Part shown: one piece after another, positions 1-6,638 of the stretch
Numbering within the stretch: the first letter of the stretch is position 1
Layout: every line of letters starts with the position of its first letter
Source: Lachnospiraceae bacterium UBA5895
GTDB lineage: Bacteria; Bacillota; Clostridia; Lachnospirales; Lachnospiraceae
Assembly: GCA_002431915.1 (NCBI GenBank)
Contig: DJEP01000081.1
Coordinates: forward strand, 1 to 10,060
Direction: 5' to 3'
Length of the DNA stretch: 10,060 nt
Notes under the pieces: generated by a model
What the model was told of the DNA's origin: nothing
The model's input: only the letters and a program-made list of their open reading frames with translations
Database searches by the model: none
Made by a program: the position numbers and the translations under genes

Positions 1-70
1 CATCATCCCTACAAATCCGAATTTATCCGAGCCCCAATCAGGCTCTCAATCTACGATTTCCTTTTTTCTG

Positions 71-1525
71 CTACAACAGCTTTTTCAATTCCGCCATCTC
101 CTCCTGTATTTCTTTTTCAAGCGCTTCGATTTTTCCCATAATTACCTCGGTAGGTTCATATTGAACAGCTTCATATACCACTTCTTTATATTTATTGATA
201 GAAAGATCATACTCATTCGCGATAATATCCTCTACCGGTACAAAAAAGCTCTGCTCTGTCCTTTTTCTGTCATTCTCCGCTTCAAGATTATTGTATCTTG
301 TAATAATATCGGGAATATCATTTTCCGCTATTGCCTGACGTTTGTCATCCAGGCTAAAGCCATCTGCCTTCATATCATAAAACCAGACTTTATCAGTACC
401 GCCGGAACCGGTTTTGGTAAAGATAAGAATTGCCGTAGATACTCCTGCGTATGGTTTAAATACACCACTCGGCATGGAAATTACTGCATCCAGTTTGTTA
501 TTATCAATAATCTCTTTTCTGATCTGTTTATGAGCATTACTACTGCCAAATAATACGCCATCCGGAACAATAACCGCTGCTCGTCCACCCTTTTTCAAAA
601 TACGAAGGAACAACGCAAGGAAAAGTAGTTCCGTTTTCTTGGTTTTTGTAACCTTTAATAAATCTGCTGACACAGCTTCATAATCCAGACTTCCCTTGAA
701 AGGCGGATTAGCAAGAACCAGACTGTATTTTTCTTCATCGGTATTTTGCTCTGACAAGCTATCCCGATAAGAAATATTCGGATTTTCTACTCCGTGCAAC
801 AGCATATTCATTGCTCCGATGCGAAGCATTGTTCTATCCATATCATTTCCATAGAACATCGTATTATTAAAATGCTCCCTCAATTTCTGATTCAGAAACA
901 TATCTGCATGGTTTTCTCTTAAATACGTCTGTGCTTCTATAAGGAACCCTGCACTTCCCATAGCCGGATCTATAATGGTATCATCCGGCTTCGGTTTTAC
1001 TAACGCAACCATCATTTTTATGATATGTCTCGGTGTTCTGAACTGACCATTTGTACCTGCCGTAGCCACTTTGGAAAGTAAATACTCGTAGAGATCTCCC
1101 TTCGAATCCTCATCTCCCAATTCCAGCTTATCAATTCCGTCCACGATTTTAGAAAGCATGGCTGCTGTAGGGATCTTAAAAATGGCATCTCCCATATATC
1201 TTGCATAAGCGGAGTCTCCATCCTGATGCAGATTCTTGATAAAAGGGAACACCTTATTGGATATCAGTTCATACATTTCATCGGCAGAACCAAGATTTTT
1301 AAATTTACTCCAGCGATATCTCTGGCTCTCTCCGGGGAACAAAGTTTCATATTCTATCCCTAAAAAGTTAGCCTCATTTTCTTTTGTAGTTTCAACGTCA
1401 TCCAGCTGTTTAACAAAAAGCAAATAAGTAAATTGTTCAATGACATCCAATGGGTTTGTAATTCCACCGGTCCAAAAGGTTTCCCATATTCTGTCAATTT
1501 TATTCCTAAGTTCCCCTGTAATCAT
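71..1525 (-). CDS. hsdM: Type I restriction-modification system DNA methyltransferase subunit HsdM
   Basis: This 484-residue protein is the modification subunit of a type I restriction-modification system. With a specificity subunit (HsdS) it transfers a methyl group from S-adenosylmethionine to N6 of adenine in the target site. An HsdM N-terminal helical domain covers about residues 1-130. The family hallmark GQFRTPR is at 160-166, the SAM-binding motif DPAMGSAGF (motif I) at 186-194, the catalytic NPPF (motif IV) at 273-276, and PDGVLFG at 321-327. The last 25 or so residues are charged and probably a coiled coil that contacts HsdS. Length is normal. The ATG is supported by AGGAGA at 1535-1540, nine bases upstream. 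No hsdR or hsdS lies on the upstream side; the 70 bases between the stop and the window edge hold no clear gene, although ATGATG at 6..1 could begin the next one. The DNA is more AT-rich than argS, which fits a transferred module. Function is very sure from motifs; the partner genes are outside the window. Confidence 0.95.
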   Translation of the reverse strand: MITGELRNKIDRIWETFWTGGITNPLDVIEQFTYLLFVKQLDDVETTKENEANFLGIEYETLFPGESQRYRWSKFKNLGSADEMYELISNKVFPFIKNLHQDGDSAYARYMGDAIFKIPTAAMLSKIVDGIDKLELGDEDSKGDLYEYLLSKVATAGTNGQFRTPRHIIKMMVALVKPKPDDTIIDPAMGSAGFLIEAQTYLRENHADMFLNQKLREHFNNTMFYGNDMDRTMLRIGAMNMLLHGVENPNISYRDSLSEQNTDEEKYSLVLANPPFKGSLDYEAVSADLLKVTKTKKTELLFLALFLRILKKGGRAAVIVPDGVLFGSSNAHKQIRKEIIDNNKLDAVISMPSGVFKPYAGVSTAILIFTKTGSGGTDKVWFYDMKADGFSLDDKRQAIAENDIPDIITRYNNLEAENDRKRTEQSFFVPVEDIIANEYDLSINKYKEVVYEAVQYEPTEVIMGKIEALEKEIQEEMAELKKLL

Positions 1526-1615
1526 ATTTGCTTATCTCCTTGTCCCATCATTTTTCACCATGCACAAATCTATAAAGTGGTTTCCTCTCGTGTTCCCCTT
1601 TATATTTATGTTTTA

Positions 1616-1621
1616 ATTATA
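1616..1621 (-). promoter_or_regulatory. Candidate -10 box upstream of hsdM
   Basis: A perfect TATAAT lies on the minus strand 91 bases before the hsdM start, in the AT-rich gap between the small membrane gene and hsdM. No good -35 hexamer is visible 16-18 bases upstream, so this is only a candidate. If real it gives hsdM a leader of roughly 85 nt and separates its transcription from the small gene before it. Confidence 0.3.
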
Positions 1622-1660
1622 AACTAGCCACCTAAGAAATTCCATAAATATTTCCGTTTC

Positions 1661-1867
1661 TTACTTCGAGCAGAACACCCATCCCCAGAAAATGATGAAA
1701 CCAAGAGGCGGGAATATCAGAGATACCAGAATCGCCAGAATAATACAGATTGCTGCAATAATACCGGAGCAATCTGAGCTGTGTCCATAATTTCTATTGT
1801 CGCAATTACAGTAAGGACCTTCACAACGGCTGTCATGGTGAGCATTGAAATCATATCCGTTATTCAT
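1661..1867 (-). CDS. Small Cys/His-rich single-pass membrane protein, function unknown
   Basis: This is a 68-residue protein I do not recognise. The N-terminal half (residues 1-33) is polar and rich in Asn, Asp, His and Cys (Cys at 15, 20, 22 and 33; His at 10, 11 and 29). It is followed by a strongly hydrophobic stretch at about 34-62 that should span the membrane, and it ends in WVFCSK. A longer reading starts at the ATG of 1876, but there AAAGG touches the start codon directly. The ATG at 1867 has AGGA eight bases upstream and is the better start. The clustered Cys/His residues could bind a metal, but that is a guess. It stands alone between two terminator-like or promoter-like gaps, and its link to hsdM downstream is unclear. 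Coding status rests on the ribosome binding site and the clean membrane segment. Confidence 0.6.
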   Translation of the reverse strand: MNNGYDFNAHHDSRCEGPYCNCDNRNYGHSSDCSGIIAAICIILAILVSLIFPPLGFIIFWGWVFCSK

Positions 1868-1911
1868 AAATTCCATCCTTTCATAAAACTATTATTTTGT
1901 TTTTGTTAATA

Positions 1912-1966
1912 AAAAAATAGCGCAACCATTGTCCCATATACCGGACTCATAGATGCGCTATTTTTT
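1912..1966. terminator. Bidirectional rho-independent terminator with long loop
   Basis: A perfect 13-bp inverted repeat pairs 1912-1924 (AAAAAATAGCGCA) with 1954-1966 (TGCGCTATTTTTT), leaving a 29-nt loop. On the minus strand the loop can fold further through GTCC/GGAC. The A-tract and T-tract flanking the GC core mean it can end transcripts in either direction. It most likely terminates the small gene at 2033-2254, whose stop is about 65 bases away. Confidence 0.75.
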
Positions 1967-2032
1967 CTCTTAATTGCATTTTTTCAACTTTTTATACTTG
2001 TCCTTGTAAACATGCATTTAGCCTTTTCATCT

Positions 2033-2254
2033 TTATCCCGGCAGAATCACCCTGAACCCTGTCTTAATAATTCCTATCCCCACCGGGATTAAAATGATCG
2101 TACAACAAAGAAGCACTCCCACGCCTGCCAGGATCAGTCCGACCGGTAGCAGGATCAGCAGCCACACACATGCCTTTAAAATCGCTCCGGTAATCTTATA
2201 TGCTATTCCGAATAAAATCGTTAATACCAATAAGCAAAGTATAAATGAAATCAT
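2033..2254 (-). CDS. Small hydrophobic membrane protein, function unknown
   Basis: This is a 73-residue, almost wholly hydrophobic protein with two predicted membrane passes (about residues 3-25 and 28-62), Gly-rich in the second half, and a short basic tail. I do not recognise a family. The frame stays open upstream to a GTG at 2380, which would give 115 residues with a charged N-terminal extension. That GTG has no proper ribosome binding site, whereas the ATG at 2254 has AGGAG at 2262-2266 with a seven-base gap and a perfect -10 box about 75 bases upstream. I therefore chose the short form. The gene lies after the sensor kinase terminator and before the 1912-1966 terminator, so it is probably a single-gene transcript. 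Confidence 0.6.
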   Translation of the reverse strand: MISFILCLLVLTILFGIAYKITGAILKACVWLLILLPVGLILAGVGVLLCCTIILIPVGIGIIKTGFRVILPG

Positions 2255-2329
2255 GGCTTTTCTCCTCTCTTTCTGCACTTTTTCATAATCTATGCCACCA
2301 TTTTTAAAATCTATTCGTTCTTTGTGATC

Positions 2330-2335
2330 ATTATA
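2330..2335 (-). promoter_or_regulatory. Candidate -10 box for the 73-residue membrane protein
   Basis: TATAAT on the minus strand lies 75 bases before the ATG at 2254. No strong -35 hexamer is seen at 16-18 bases. The position supports the short start of the downstream gene, because in the longer reading this box would lie inside the coding region. Confidence 0.35.
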
Positions 2336-2371
2336 TTCTGCCTTTACATTTTTTTCAGTTTCCAAAAGCAC

Positions 2372-2396
2372 ACGATACACCTCGTTATCGTATCGT
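2372..2396. promoter_or_regulatory. Dyad ACGATAC-N11-GTATCGT, possible operator
   Basis: A perfect 7-bp inverted repeat (2372-2378 and 2390-2396) with an 11-base spacer sits between the sensor kinase terminator and the small membrane gene. It is not followed by a T-run, so it does not look like a terminator. Its place upstream of the candidate -10 box suits a regulator binding site, but no regulator is identified. Confidence 0.3.
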
Positions 2397-2404
2397 TTTC
2401 ATAC

Positions 2405-2435
2405 AAAAAAGGACAGAGGATTGATATCTCTGCCC
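2405..2435 (-). terminator. Rho-independent terminator of the sensor kinase gene
   Basis: On the minus strand GGGCAGAG (2435-2428) pairs with CTCTGTCC (2418-2411), with one G-U pair and a nine-base loop, followed directly by six T residues (2410-2405). It lies 18 bases after the kinase stop codon. Confidence 0.85.
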
Positions 2436-2452
2436 GTTTCTTATTTTCCCAT

Positions 2453-4243
2453 TCATGCATGATCCCGGAACATTATGCATTCCTTCACTGCATCCAACAG
2501 TTTCTTCTCATCCATGGGTTTCGCCAGGTGCGTGTTCATTCCTGAAATCCGGCTGTTGATAATATCTTCCGCGAAAGCATTGGCACTCATGGCAATGATA
2601 GGAACATTGTCCGCATCGGACCGCTTCATGGAACGGATCCTGCGTGTGGCATCCCAGCCGTTCAGCTTCGGCATCATAATATCCATGAGGATCATATCAT
2701 AATATCCCGGCTCCGATTCAGCGAATTCTGCCACCGCTTCCTGTCCGTCCGCAGCACAGTCCACAAGGATGCCGTGAGCTTCCAGCATAAATTTCGCAAT
2801 GTCCCTGTTCAGTTCATTGTCTTCTGCCACCAATGCCCGCAATCCTTCTATGGAAATCTCTTCACAGTTCACCGGTCTCTGTTGATCCTCCGGTGTGCCG
2901 ATCCGGAATGGAATAGTTATAATCACTGTGGTTCCACTGCCTTTTTTACTCTCCATCGTGATTGTCCCGTTTAAATGCTCCGCCAGTTTTTTTGCTATGG
3001 CAAGTCCCAGTCCGGTTCCCTCATATTTGGACCGGCTGCTTTCATTTTCCTGCGAAAACATATCAAATGCGTGCGGCAGAAAACTCTCACTCATGCCGAT
3101 TCCGTTATCCGCACAGCCAAATTCATAAATAACCTGTTTGTCATCCGCAAATTTTTCTGTGCACCATACTCGTATACTGCCACCGGGATTAGTGAATTTC
3201 ACCGCATTATCACAGACAATGGTCAACAGCCTCTCCACATACACCGGATTTCCGATCAGATGTGTATGCCTGATATCTCCCTTTTCCCAGTCCACGATAT
3301 ATTCTATCTTTTTGTCTGCAGCCTGTGTCTGCTTTATGGTGTTTGCTCTGTTCAAAAGAGCTGTCAGTTCAAAAGAAATCTCCTGATCCACCACGTCTCC
3401 CGACTCCAGTTTGTTCATATCCAAAATATCATTTACAATAGTGACCAGGTATTGTGAAGAGGCCATGACCTGCTCTCTGCACTTCTTCTGTACCTCAAGA
3501 TCCTCCGGAAACCGATTCGCAAGTTCCAGAGTACCGATAATTCCGTTCATGGGAGTCCTGATATCATGACTCATATTGGACAAAAAACGGGATTTCAAAG
3601 CCACCGCTTTTTTTGCTTCCTCCACCTGGTACAGCAGCTCCTGTTCTCTCTTCTTGGTATCGCTGATACTGCGGATCAGGCAGAGAACATGAGTCAGCAT
3701 ACCGTTTTCATCCCGCTTCTTTTCCACAAAACGAAGTCTGTGCCAGTCACCGTTCTTCATCCGGTATTCCAAAACCACCGTCTCTTCATTCTTCATGCGC
3801 TCCGGCAAAGTCTTCAGATCCACGAACCTGAAAAAGGCTTCCTGATACTCCTCCGCCACATACTGTCTGCATACTTTTTCATTATTTTCAGACAGCTTTC
3901 CGGATTTTATAAAATCCAGATGTTCCGTATCCCGGTTATTGATCTCCTCGAAACAATCCGCCTGAATATCGATCCGTGAAATATACTGGTAGGTTCTGGC
4001 GATGGAGGAAATGATCTCGTTGCTCAGTTTTACTTTCTCCAGAGTGTCCTGTAACTGCTTCTGGATCGCTTTCTCTTTATACAAAATGCTGTCTATATTC
4101 CGAAAGGCCAGAAAGATATGAAACTGCCCGGCATCCACCTGTCCCTTCACCGCATATGCTTCATAGTACCTATCCTTTCCTTCTTTCGAAACGCTGTGAT
4201 AATGATAGGTGATTTTCTCTGTTCTCTGAAGCCTGCGTTTCAT
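2453..4243 (-). CDS. Hybrid sensor histidine kinase (PAS-HisKA-HATPase-receiver), downstream part of an interrupted gene
   Basis: This 596-residue reading frame holds all the catalytic parts of a hybrid two-component kinase. Residues 1-60 look like the end of one PAS-like sensor region and about 78-195 form a second; 196-215 is a likely coiled-coil linker. HisKA carries SHDIRTP with the phospho-acceptor His226. The HATPase domain shows the N box around Asn346, DNGIG at 379-383 and GTGLGLA at 409-415. A receiver domain (about 467-592) has acidic Asp475, phospho-acceptor Asp521, Ser553 and Lys575. No membrane segment is visible, so it is probably cytosolic. The ATG at 4243 has no ribosome binding site, and the same frame continues upstream through a TAG at 4259-4261 into a matching PAS-like fragment, so this is probably not the native N-terminus. 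Phosphorelay partner and ligand are unknown. Transcription is under a c-di-GMP riboswitch. Confidence 0.9.
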   Translation of the reverse strand: MKRRLQRTEKITYHYHSVSKEGKDRYYEAYAVKGQVDAGQFHIFLAFRNIDSILYKEKAIQKQLQDTLEKVKLSNEIISSIARTYQYISRIDIQADCFEEINNRDTEHLDFIKSGKLSENNEKVCRQYVAEEYQEAFFRFVDLKTLPERMKNEETVVLEYRMKNGDWHRLRFVEKKRDENGMLTHVLCLIRSISDTKKREQELLYQVEEAKKAVALKSRFLSNMSHDIRTPMNGIIGTLELANRFPEDLEVQKKCREQVMASSQYLVTIVNDILDMNKLESGDVVDQEISFELTALLNRANTIKQTQAADKKIEYIVDWEKGDIRHTHLIGNPVYVERLLTIVCDNAVKFTNPGGSIRVWCTEKFADDKQVIYEFGCADNGIGMSESFLPHAFDMFSQENESSRSKYEGTGLGLAIAKKLAEHLNGTITMESKKGSGTTVIITIPFRIGTPEDQQRPVNCEEISIEGLRALVAEDNELNRDIAKFMLEAHGILVDCAADGQEAVAEFAESEPGYYDMILMDIMMPKLNGWDATRRIRSMKRSDADNVPIIAMSANAFAEDIINSRISGMNTHLAKPMDEKKLLDAVKECIMFRDHA

Positions 4244-4258
4244 ATTCTGACAGGTAAA

Positions 4259-4501
4259 CTAGTCTGTAAATTCCTCTTTCTCTTCTTCAAGGATAAAATT
4301 CTCTGCATAAATTTTTGCAAATTCATCAAAAGTGCCGAACATGTGGTCTCCCTCATCCACAAGTGTTCCGGCATTCGTATTGTCGACAAGCTGTAAAATT
4401 TCATATTCACCGGAATTCAGTTCAATCCGGTAAACAGATACGTATTCCGGCAATAATTTACTCAGAATCTCATTTTCATTCTGTTCATAATGCAGCATCA
4501 T
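4259..4501 (-). CDS. N-terminal PAS-like fragment of the interrupted sensor kinase
   Basis: This 80-residue frame starts at ATG 4501 with an AAGGG ribosome binding site about seven bases upstream. It ends at the TAG of 4261-4259. The stretch EYVSVYRIELNSGEYEIL (about residues 19-36) resembles the first strand pair of PAS-like sensor domains found at the start of clostridial kinases and GGDEF proteins. It resembles the start of the second PAS-like region of the kinase downstream (YQYISRIDIQAD). Alone it would be half a domain and is unlikely to be functional. It is best read as the true start of the kinase gene. Confidence 0.6.
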   Translation of the reverse strand: MMLHYEQNENEILSKLLPEYVSVYRIELNSGEYEILQLVDNTNAGTLVDEGDHMFGTFDEFAKIYAENFILEEEKEEFTD

Positions 4502-4517
4502 AGTTTTTCCCTTCTAC

Positions 4518-4567
4518 CCAACATAAATAAAGACCGTCTGTAAAAAAGTGCACAATAACAGACGGTC
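4518..4567 (-). terminator. Riboswitch expression-platform terminator before the sensor kinase
   Basis: On the minus strand GACCGTCTGT (4567-4558) pairs perfectly with ACAGACGGTC (4541-4532) across a 16-nt loop, followed by a U-rich tail (TTTATTTAT, from 4531). It sits between the aptamer and the kinase ribosome binding site, the usual position of a riboswitch terminator. It would also catch readthrough from argS, which has no other terminator. Confidence 0.75.
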
Positions 4568-4593
4568 CAAAATAAACATACCCCTTTTTTCAG

Positions 4594-4712
4594 GAATTTG
4601 CTGCAACCGGCTGTCATAGTCTGATTTCCCTTAAGTCTCAAATCTTAAAGTTTCAAACCTTAGACCCATCTGGCTTTGTGTCCCCGTTTTTCAGCGGGTT
4701 TACTAAAGATTC
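4594..4712 (-). promoter_or_regulatory. Cyclic di-GMP-I (GEMM) riboswitch aptamer
   Basis: Read on the minus strand this is a near-textbook GEMM-I aptamer. GTAAACC begins at 4703. It leads into a hairpin (4698-4683) capped by a GAAA tetraloop, then GGGGACACAAAGCC, then GGGTCTAAGG with the tetraloop receptor half UCUAAG. A long arm pairs 4653-4658 with 4619-4624 and 4644-4650 with 4629-4635. The other receptor half CTATGAC follows, then AGCCGGTTGC. The G at 4703 matches the base that pairs with the ligand in c-di-GMP-binding members (from memory of the Vc2 aptamer). One departure is ACACAAAGCC where ACGCAAAGCC is usual. The segment at 4614-4605 can also pair with the first arm of the downstream terminator, so ligand binding is predicted to cause termination and turn the sensor kinase off. 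Confidence 0.9.
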
Positions 4713-4727
4713 AATTATAACATCATG

Positions 4728-4756
4728 ATTATACTCGCATGTTTCTATGATGTCAA
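4728..4756 (-). promoter_or_regulatory. Consensus sigma-A promoter of the riboswitch-kinase transcript
   Basis: TTGACA (4756-4751), a 17-base spacer and TATAAT (4733-4728) form a full-consensus promoter five bases after the argS stop codon. Transcription would start near 4721, about ten bases before the aptamer. A second TATAAT at 4719-4714 has no matching -35 box. Confidence 0.85.
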
Positions 4757-4761
4757 TATTC

Positions 4762-6528
4762 CTACATTTTCTCCGGAGCTTCAAATCCCAGCATATCAAT
4801 GCAAGTCTCCAAAATATCTCTGGTCAGCACCAGAAGTGCTACCAGTCCCTGCTTGCGCTCCTCATTTTCTTCTCCCAGGATCTTGGTCTCATGGTAGAAG
4901 TGATTGAACGCATTGGCAAGATCATAAATATACGCACATACCTTATGGGGAGCCAGCTCCTCTCCTGCGGTGGCGATCATGCTATTGAACTGTGCCAGTT
5001 CCATGACCAGTTCTTTCTCGGAAGCATTGCCGGGCTGCTGTAATTTCACAACTTCCAGGTCTCCTTCCTGCTCCTTATACTTATTCAAAATGGACTTGAT
5101 ACGTACAATGGTATACAGGATATAGGGACCGGTATCTCCCTCGAAAGAAGTAAAGCGGTCAATATCGAAAATATAATCTTTGGAAGCCTGATTGGACAGA
5201 TCGCCGTATTTCAGCGCAGAGATAGCAACTACATCCGCTACCTTTCTCGCCTCGGCATCTTCCATATCACGACCTTCCTTGATCTTCTTGTACATCTCAT
5301 CCTGGGTATCCTTAATCAGGTTCTCCAGACGCATGACACCGCCCTGTCTGGTCTTGAAGGGCTTGCCATCCTTGCCGTTCATGGTACCAAAACCTAAGAA
5401 CTTAAGCTCCGTCTCCGGCTCTACCAGTTTCGTCTTGCGGGCACAACGGAATACCTGCTCGAAATACAGTTCCTGACGCTTATCCACCACGTAGATCAGC
5501 TCATCGGGATGGTACAGCTTCATACGCTCCATAATGGTAGCCAGATCTGTGGTATTGTACAGGGAAGCTCCGTCAGATTTTAAGATCATGCAGGGAGGGA
5601 TCTCCTTGGTATCGGTCTCTTCCTTGACATCCACCACCAGTGCACCCTCACTTAAGTGCGCATAACCGTTGTCCTTCATATAAGCGACCATCTCCGGGAT
5701 GATGTCATGGACATCGCTTTCTCCCTTCCACAGATCGAATTCTACGTTTAATTTGGAATAGTTCTTCTTCAGGTCATTCACAGACACATTGATAATGTGC
5801 TTCCACAGAGCACGATATCCTCTGACACCGTTCTGCAGCTTGAAGGTTGCTTCCATTGCCTTTGCCTTGTACTCGGGATCTTCCTTGGACCTGGCGCTGG
5901 CTGCGGGATAGATTTCTTCCAGTTCGCTGATGGTAAAGGGTGCCTCTTCGGGATATTCCCCGGTGTAATTTTCATCAAAATATACCAGATCCGGCTGTCT
6001 CTCCTGTAAACCGGTGATTACCAGACCCATCTGCAGTCCCCAGTCTCCCAGATGCACGTCACCGATCACCTCATGACCCACATAACGGCTGATACGCTTT
6101 ACACTCTCACCGATGACTGCAGAGCGTAAATGTCCTACATGCAGAGGCTTTGCCACGTTGGGTCCACCATAATCGATGATAATCTTCTTGGGATGTTCCG
6201 GCTTCTCCAGACCGAATTTTTCATTTGCTTCCATGCCCTGTAAATAGGTAAGCAGAAATGCCTCACTGACCTTCAGGTTCAGGAATCCGGGTGCTACTGC
6301 CACCACTTCGGAAAATACCCTGCTGTCTGCAAGCTTGCCTGCCACATCATTTGCGATCATGATGGGGGCTTTTTTATAAAGCTTTGCTCCCGCCATGGCA
6401 CCGTTGCACTGATATTCGCACAGGTCGGGACGGTTGGAAAGCATTACTTTTCCCAAGCTTCCGTCATAGCCTGCCGCGGTAAAGGCCTGCTGCATTTCCT
6501 CTGTCAGCATCTCTAAAAATTTCTTCAT
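4762..6528 (-). CDS. argS: Arginyl-tRNA synthetase
   Basis: This 588-residue class I aminoacyl-tRNA synthetase activates arginine with ATP and loads it onto tRNA-Arg in the cytosol. The N-terminal Arg-tRNA synthetase domain that contacts the tRNA D-loop covers about residues 1-90. The HIGH signature is HVGH at 130-133 within PNVAKPLHVGHLRSA. The SDGASLYNTTDLAT block lies at 318-331, and KTRQGG at 392-397 stands where other class I enzymes have KMSKS, as is normal for this enzyme. The C-terminal anticodon-binding DALR domain covers about 465-588. The ATG has AGGAG at 6538-6542 with a nine-base gap. It has its own promoter (6603-6631) and no terminator before the following riboswitch promoter. 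Length and motifs are typical and nothing is missing. Confidence 0.97.
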   Translation of the reverse strand: MKKFLEMLTEEMQQAFTAAGYDGSLGKVMLSNRPDLCEYQCNGAMAGAKLYKKAPIMIANDVAGKLADSRVFSEVVAVAPGFLNLKVSEAFLLTYLQGMEANEKFGLEKPEHPKKIIIDYGGPNVAKPLHVGHLRSAVIGESVKRISRYVGHEVIGDVHLGDWGLQMGLVITGLQERQPDLVYFDENYTGEYPEEAPFTISELEEIYPAASARSKEDPEYKAKAMEATFKLQNGVRGYRALWKHIINVSVNDLKKNYSKLNVEFDLWKGESDVHDIIPEMVAYMKDNGYAHLSEGALVVDVKEETDTKEIPPCMILKSDGASLYNTTDLATIMERMKLYHPDELIYVVDKRQELYFEQVFRCARKTKLVEPETELKFLGFGTMNGKDGKPFKTRQGGVMRLENLIKDTQDEMYKKIKEGRDMEDAEARKVADVVAISALKYGDLSNQASKDYIFDIDRFTSFEGDTGPYILYTIVRIKSILNKYKEQEGDLEVVKLQQPGNASEKELVMELAQFNSMIATAGEELAPHKVCAYIYDLANAFNHFYHETKILGEENEERKQGLVALLVLTRDILETCIDMLGFEAPEKM

Positions 6529-6602
6529 GTAAAATAACTCCTATCTGCAACTCTATTCATACGCAATTGTGCTTATGCTCCTGCGTTGTTTTCACTGTTC
6601 TT

Positions 6603-6631
6603 ACTATAGCTTAAAATCCATGGAATCGCAA
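6603..6631 (-). promoter_or_regulatory. Candidate argS promoter
   Basis: TTGCGA (6631-6626), a 17-base spacer and TATAGT (6608-6603) lie in the 110-base gap between queH and argS. The predicted start near 6596 gives a leader of about 68 nt. No T-box or arginine-repressor site is recognisable. Confidence 0.5.
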
Positions 6632-6638
6632 CCAGTAT

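Larger units (their letters stand above)
2453..4501 (-). pseudogene. Whole hybrid sensor kinase gene interrupted by one in-frame TAG
   Basis: The 80-codon fragment at 4501-4262 and the kinase frame at 4243-2453 are in the same reading frame. They are separated only by a TAG (4261-4259) and five sense codons. The true ribosome binding site, promoter and riboswitch lie before the fragment, and none lies before the kinase ATG. Together they would make a protein of about 682 residues, with the stop falling inside the first PAS-like region. One base change (for example TGG or CAG to TAG) explains it; a sequencing error or readthrough could also. No other lesion is visible and all kinase and receiver motifs are intact, so any inactivation would be recent. 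Confidence 0.6.

Noticed and set aside
29..45. Hairpin GAGCC/GGCTC after hsdM as a terminator
   Set aside because: The stem is only five base pairs and no T-run follows on the minus strand.
2975..3457. Open frame of 160 codons on the plus strand inside the sensor kinase
   Set aside because: Antisense to the HATPase and HisKA domains, with no independent support.
5337..5355. Arginyl-tRNA synthetase lacks a KMSKS motif
   Set aside because: KTRQGG-type sequences in place of KMSKS are normal for bacterial arginyl-tRNA synthetases, so this is not a defect.
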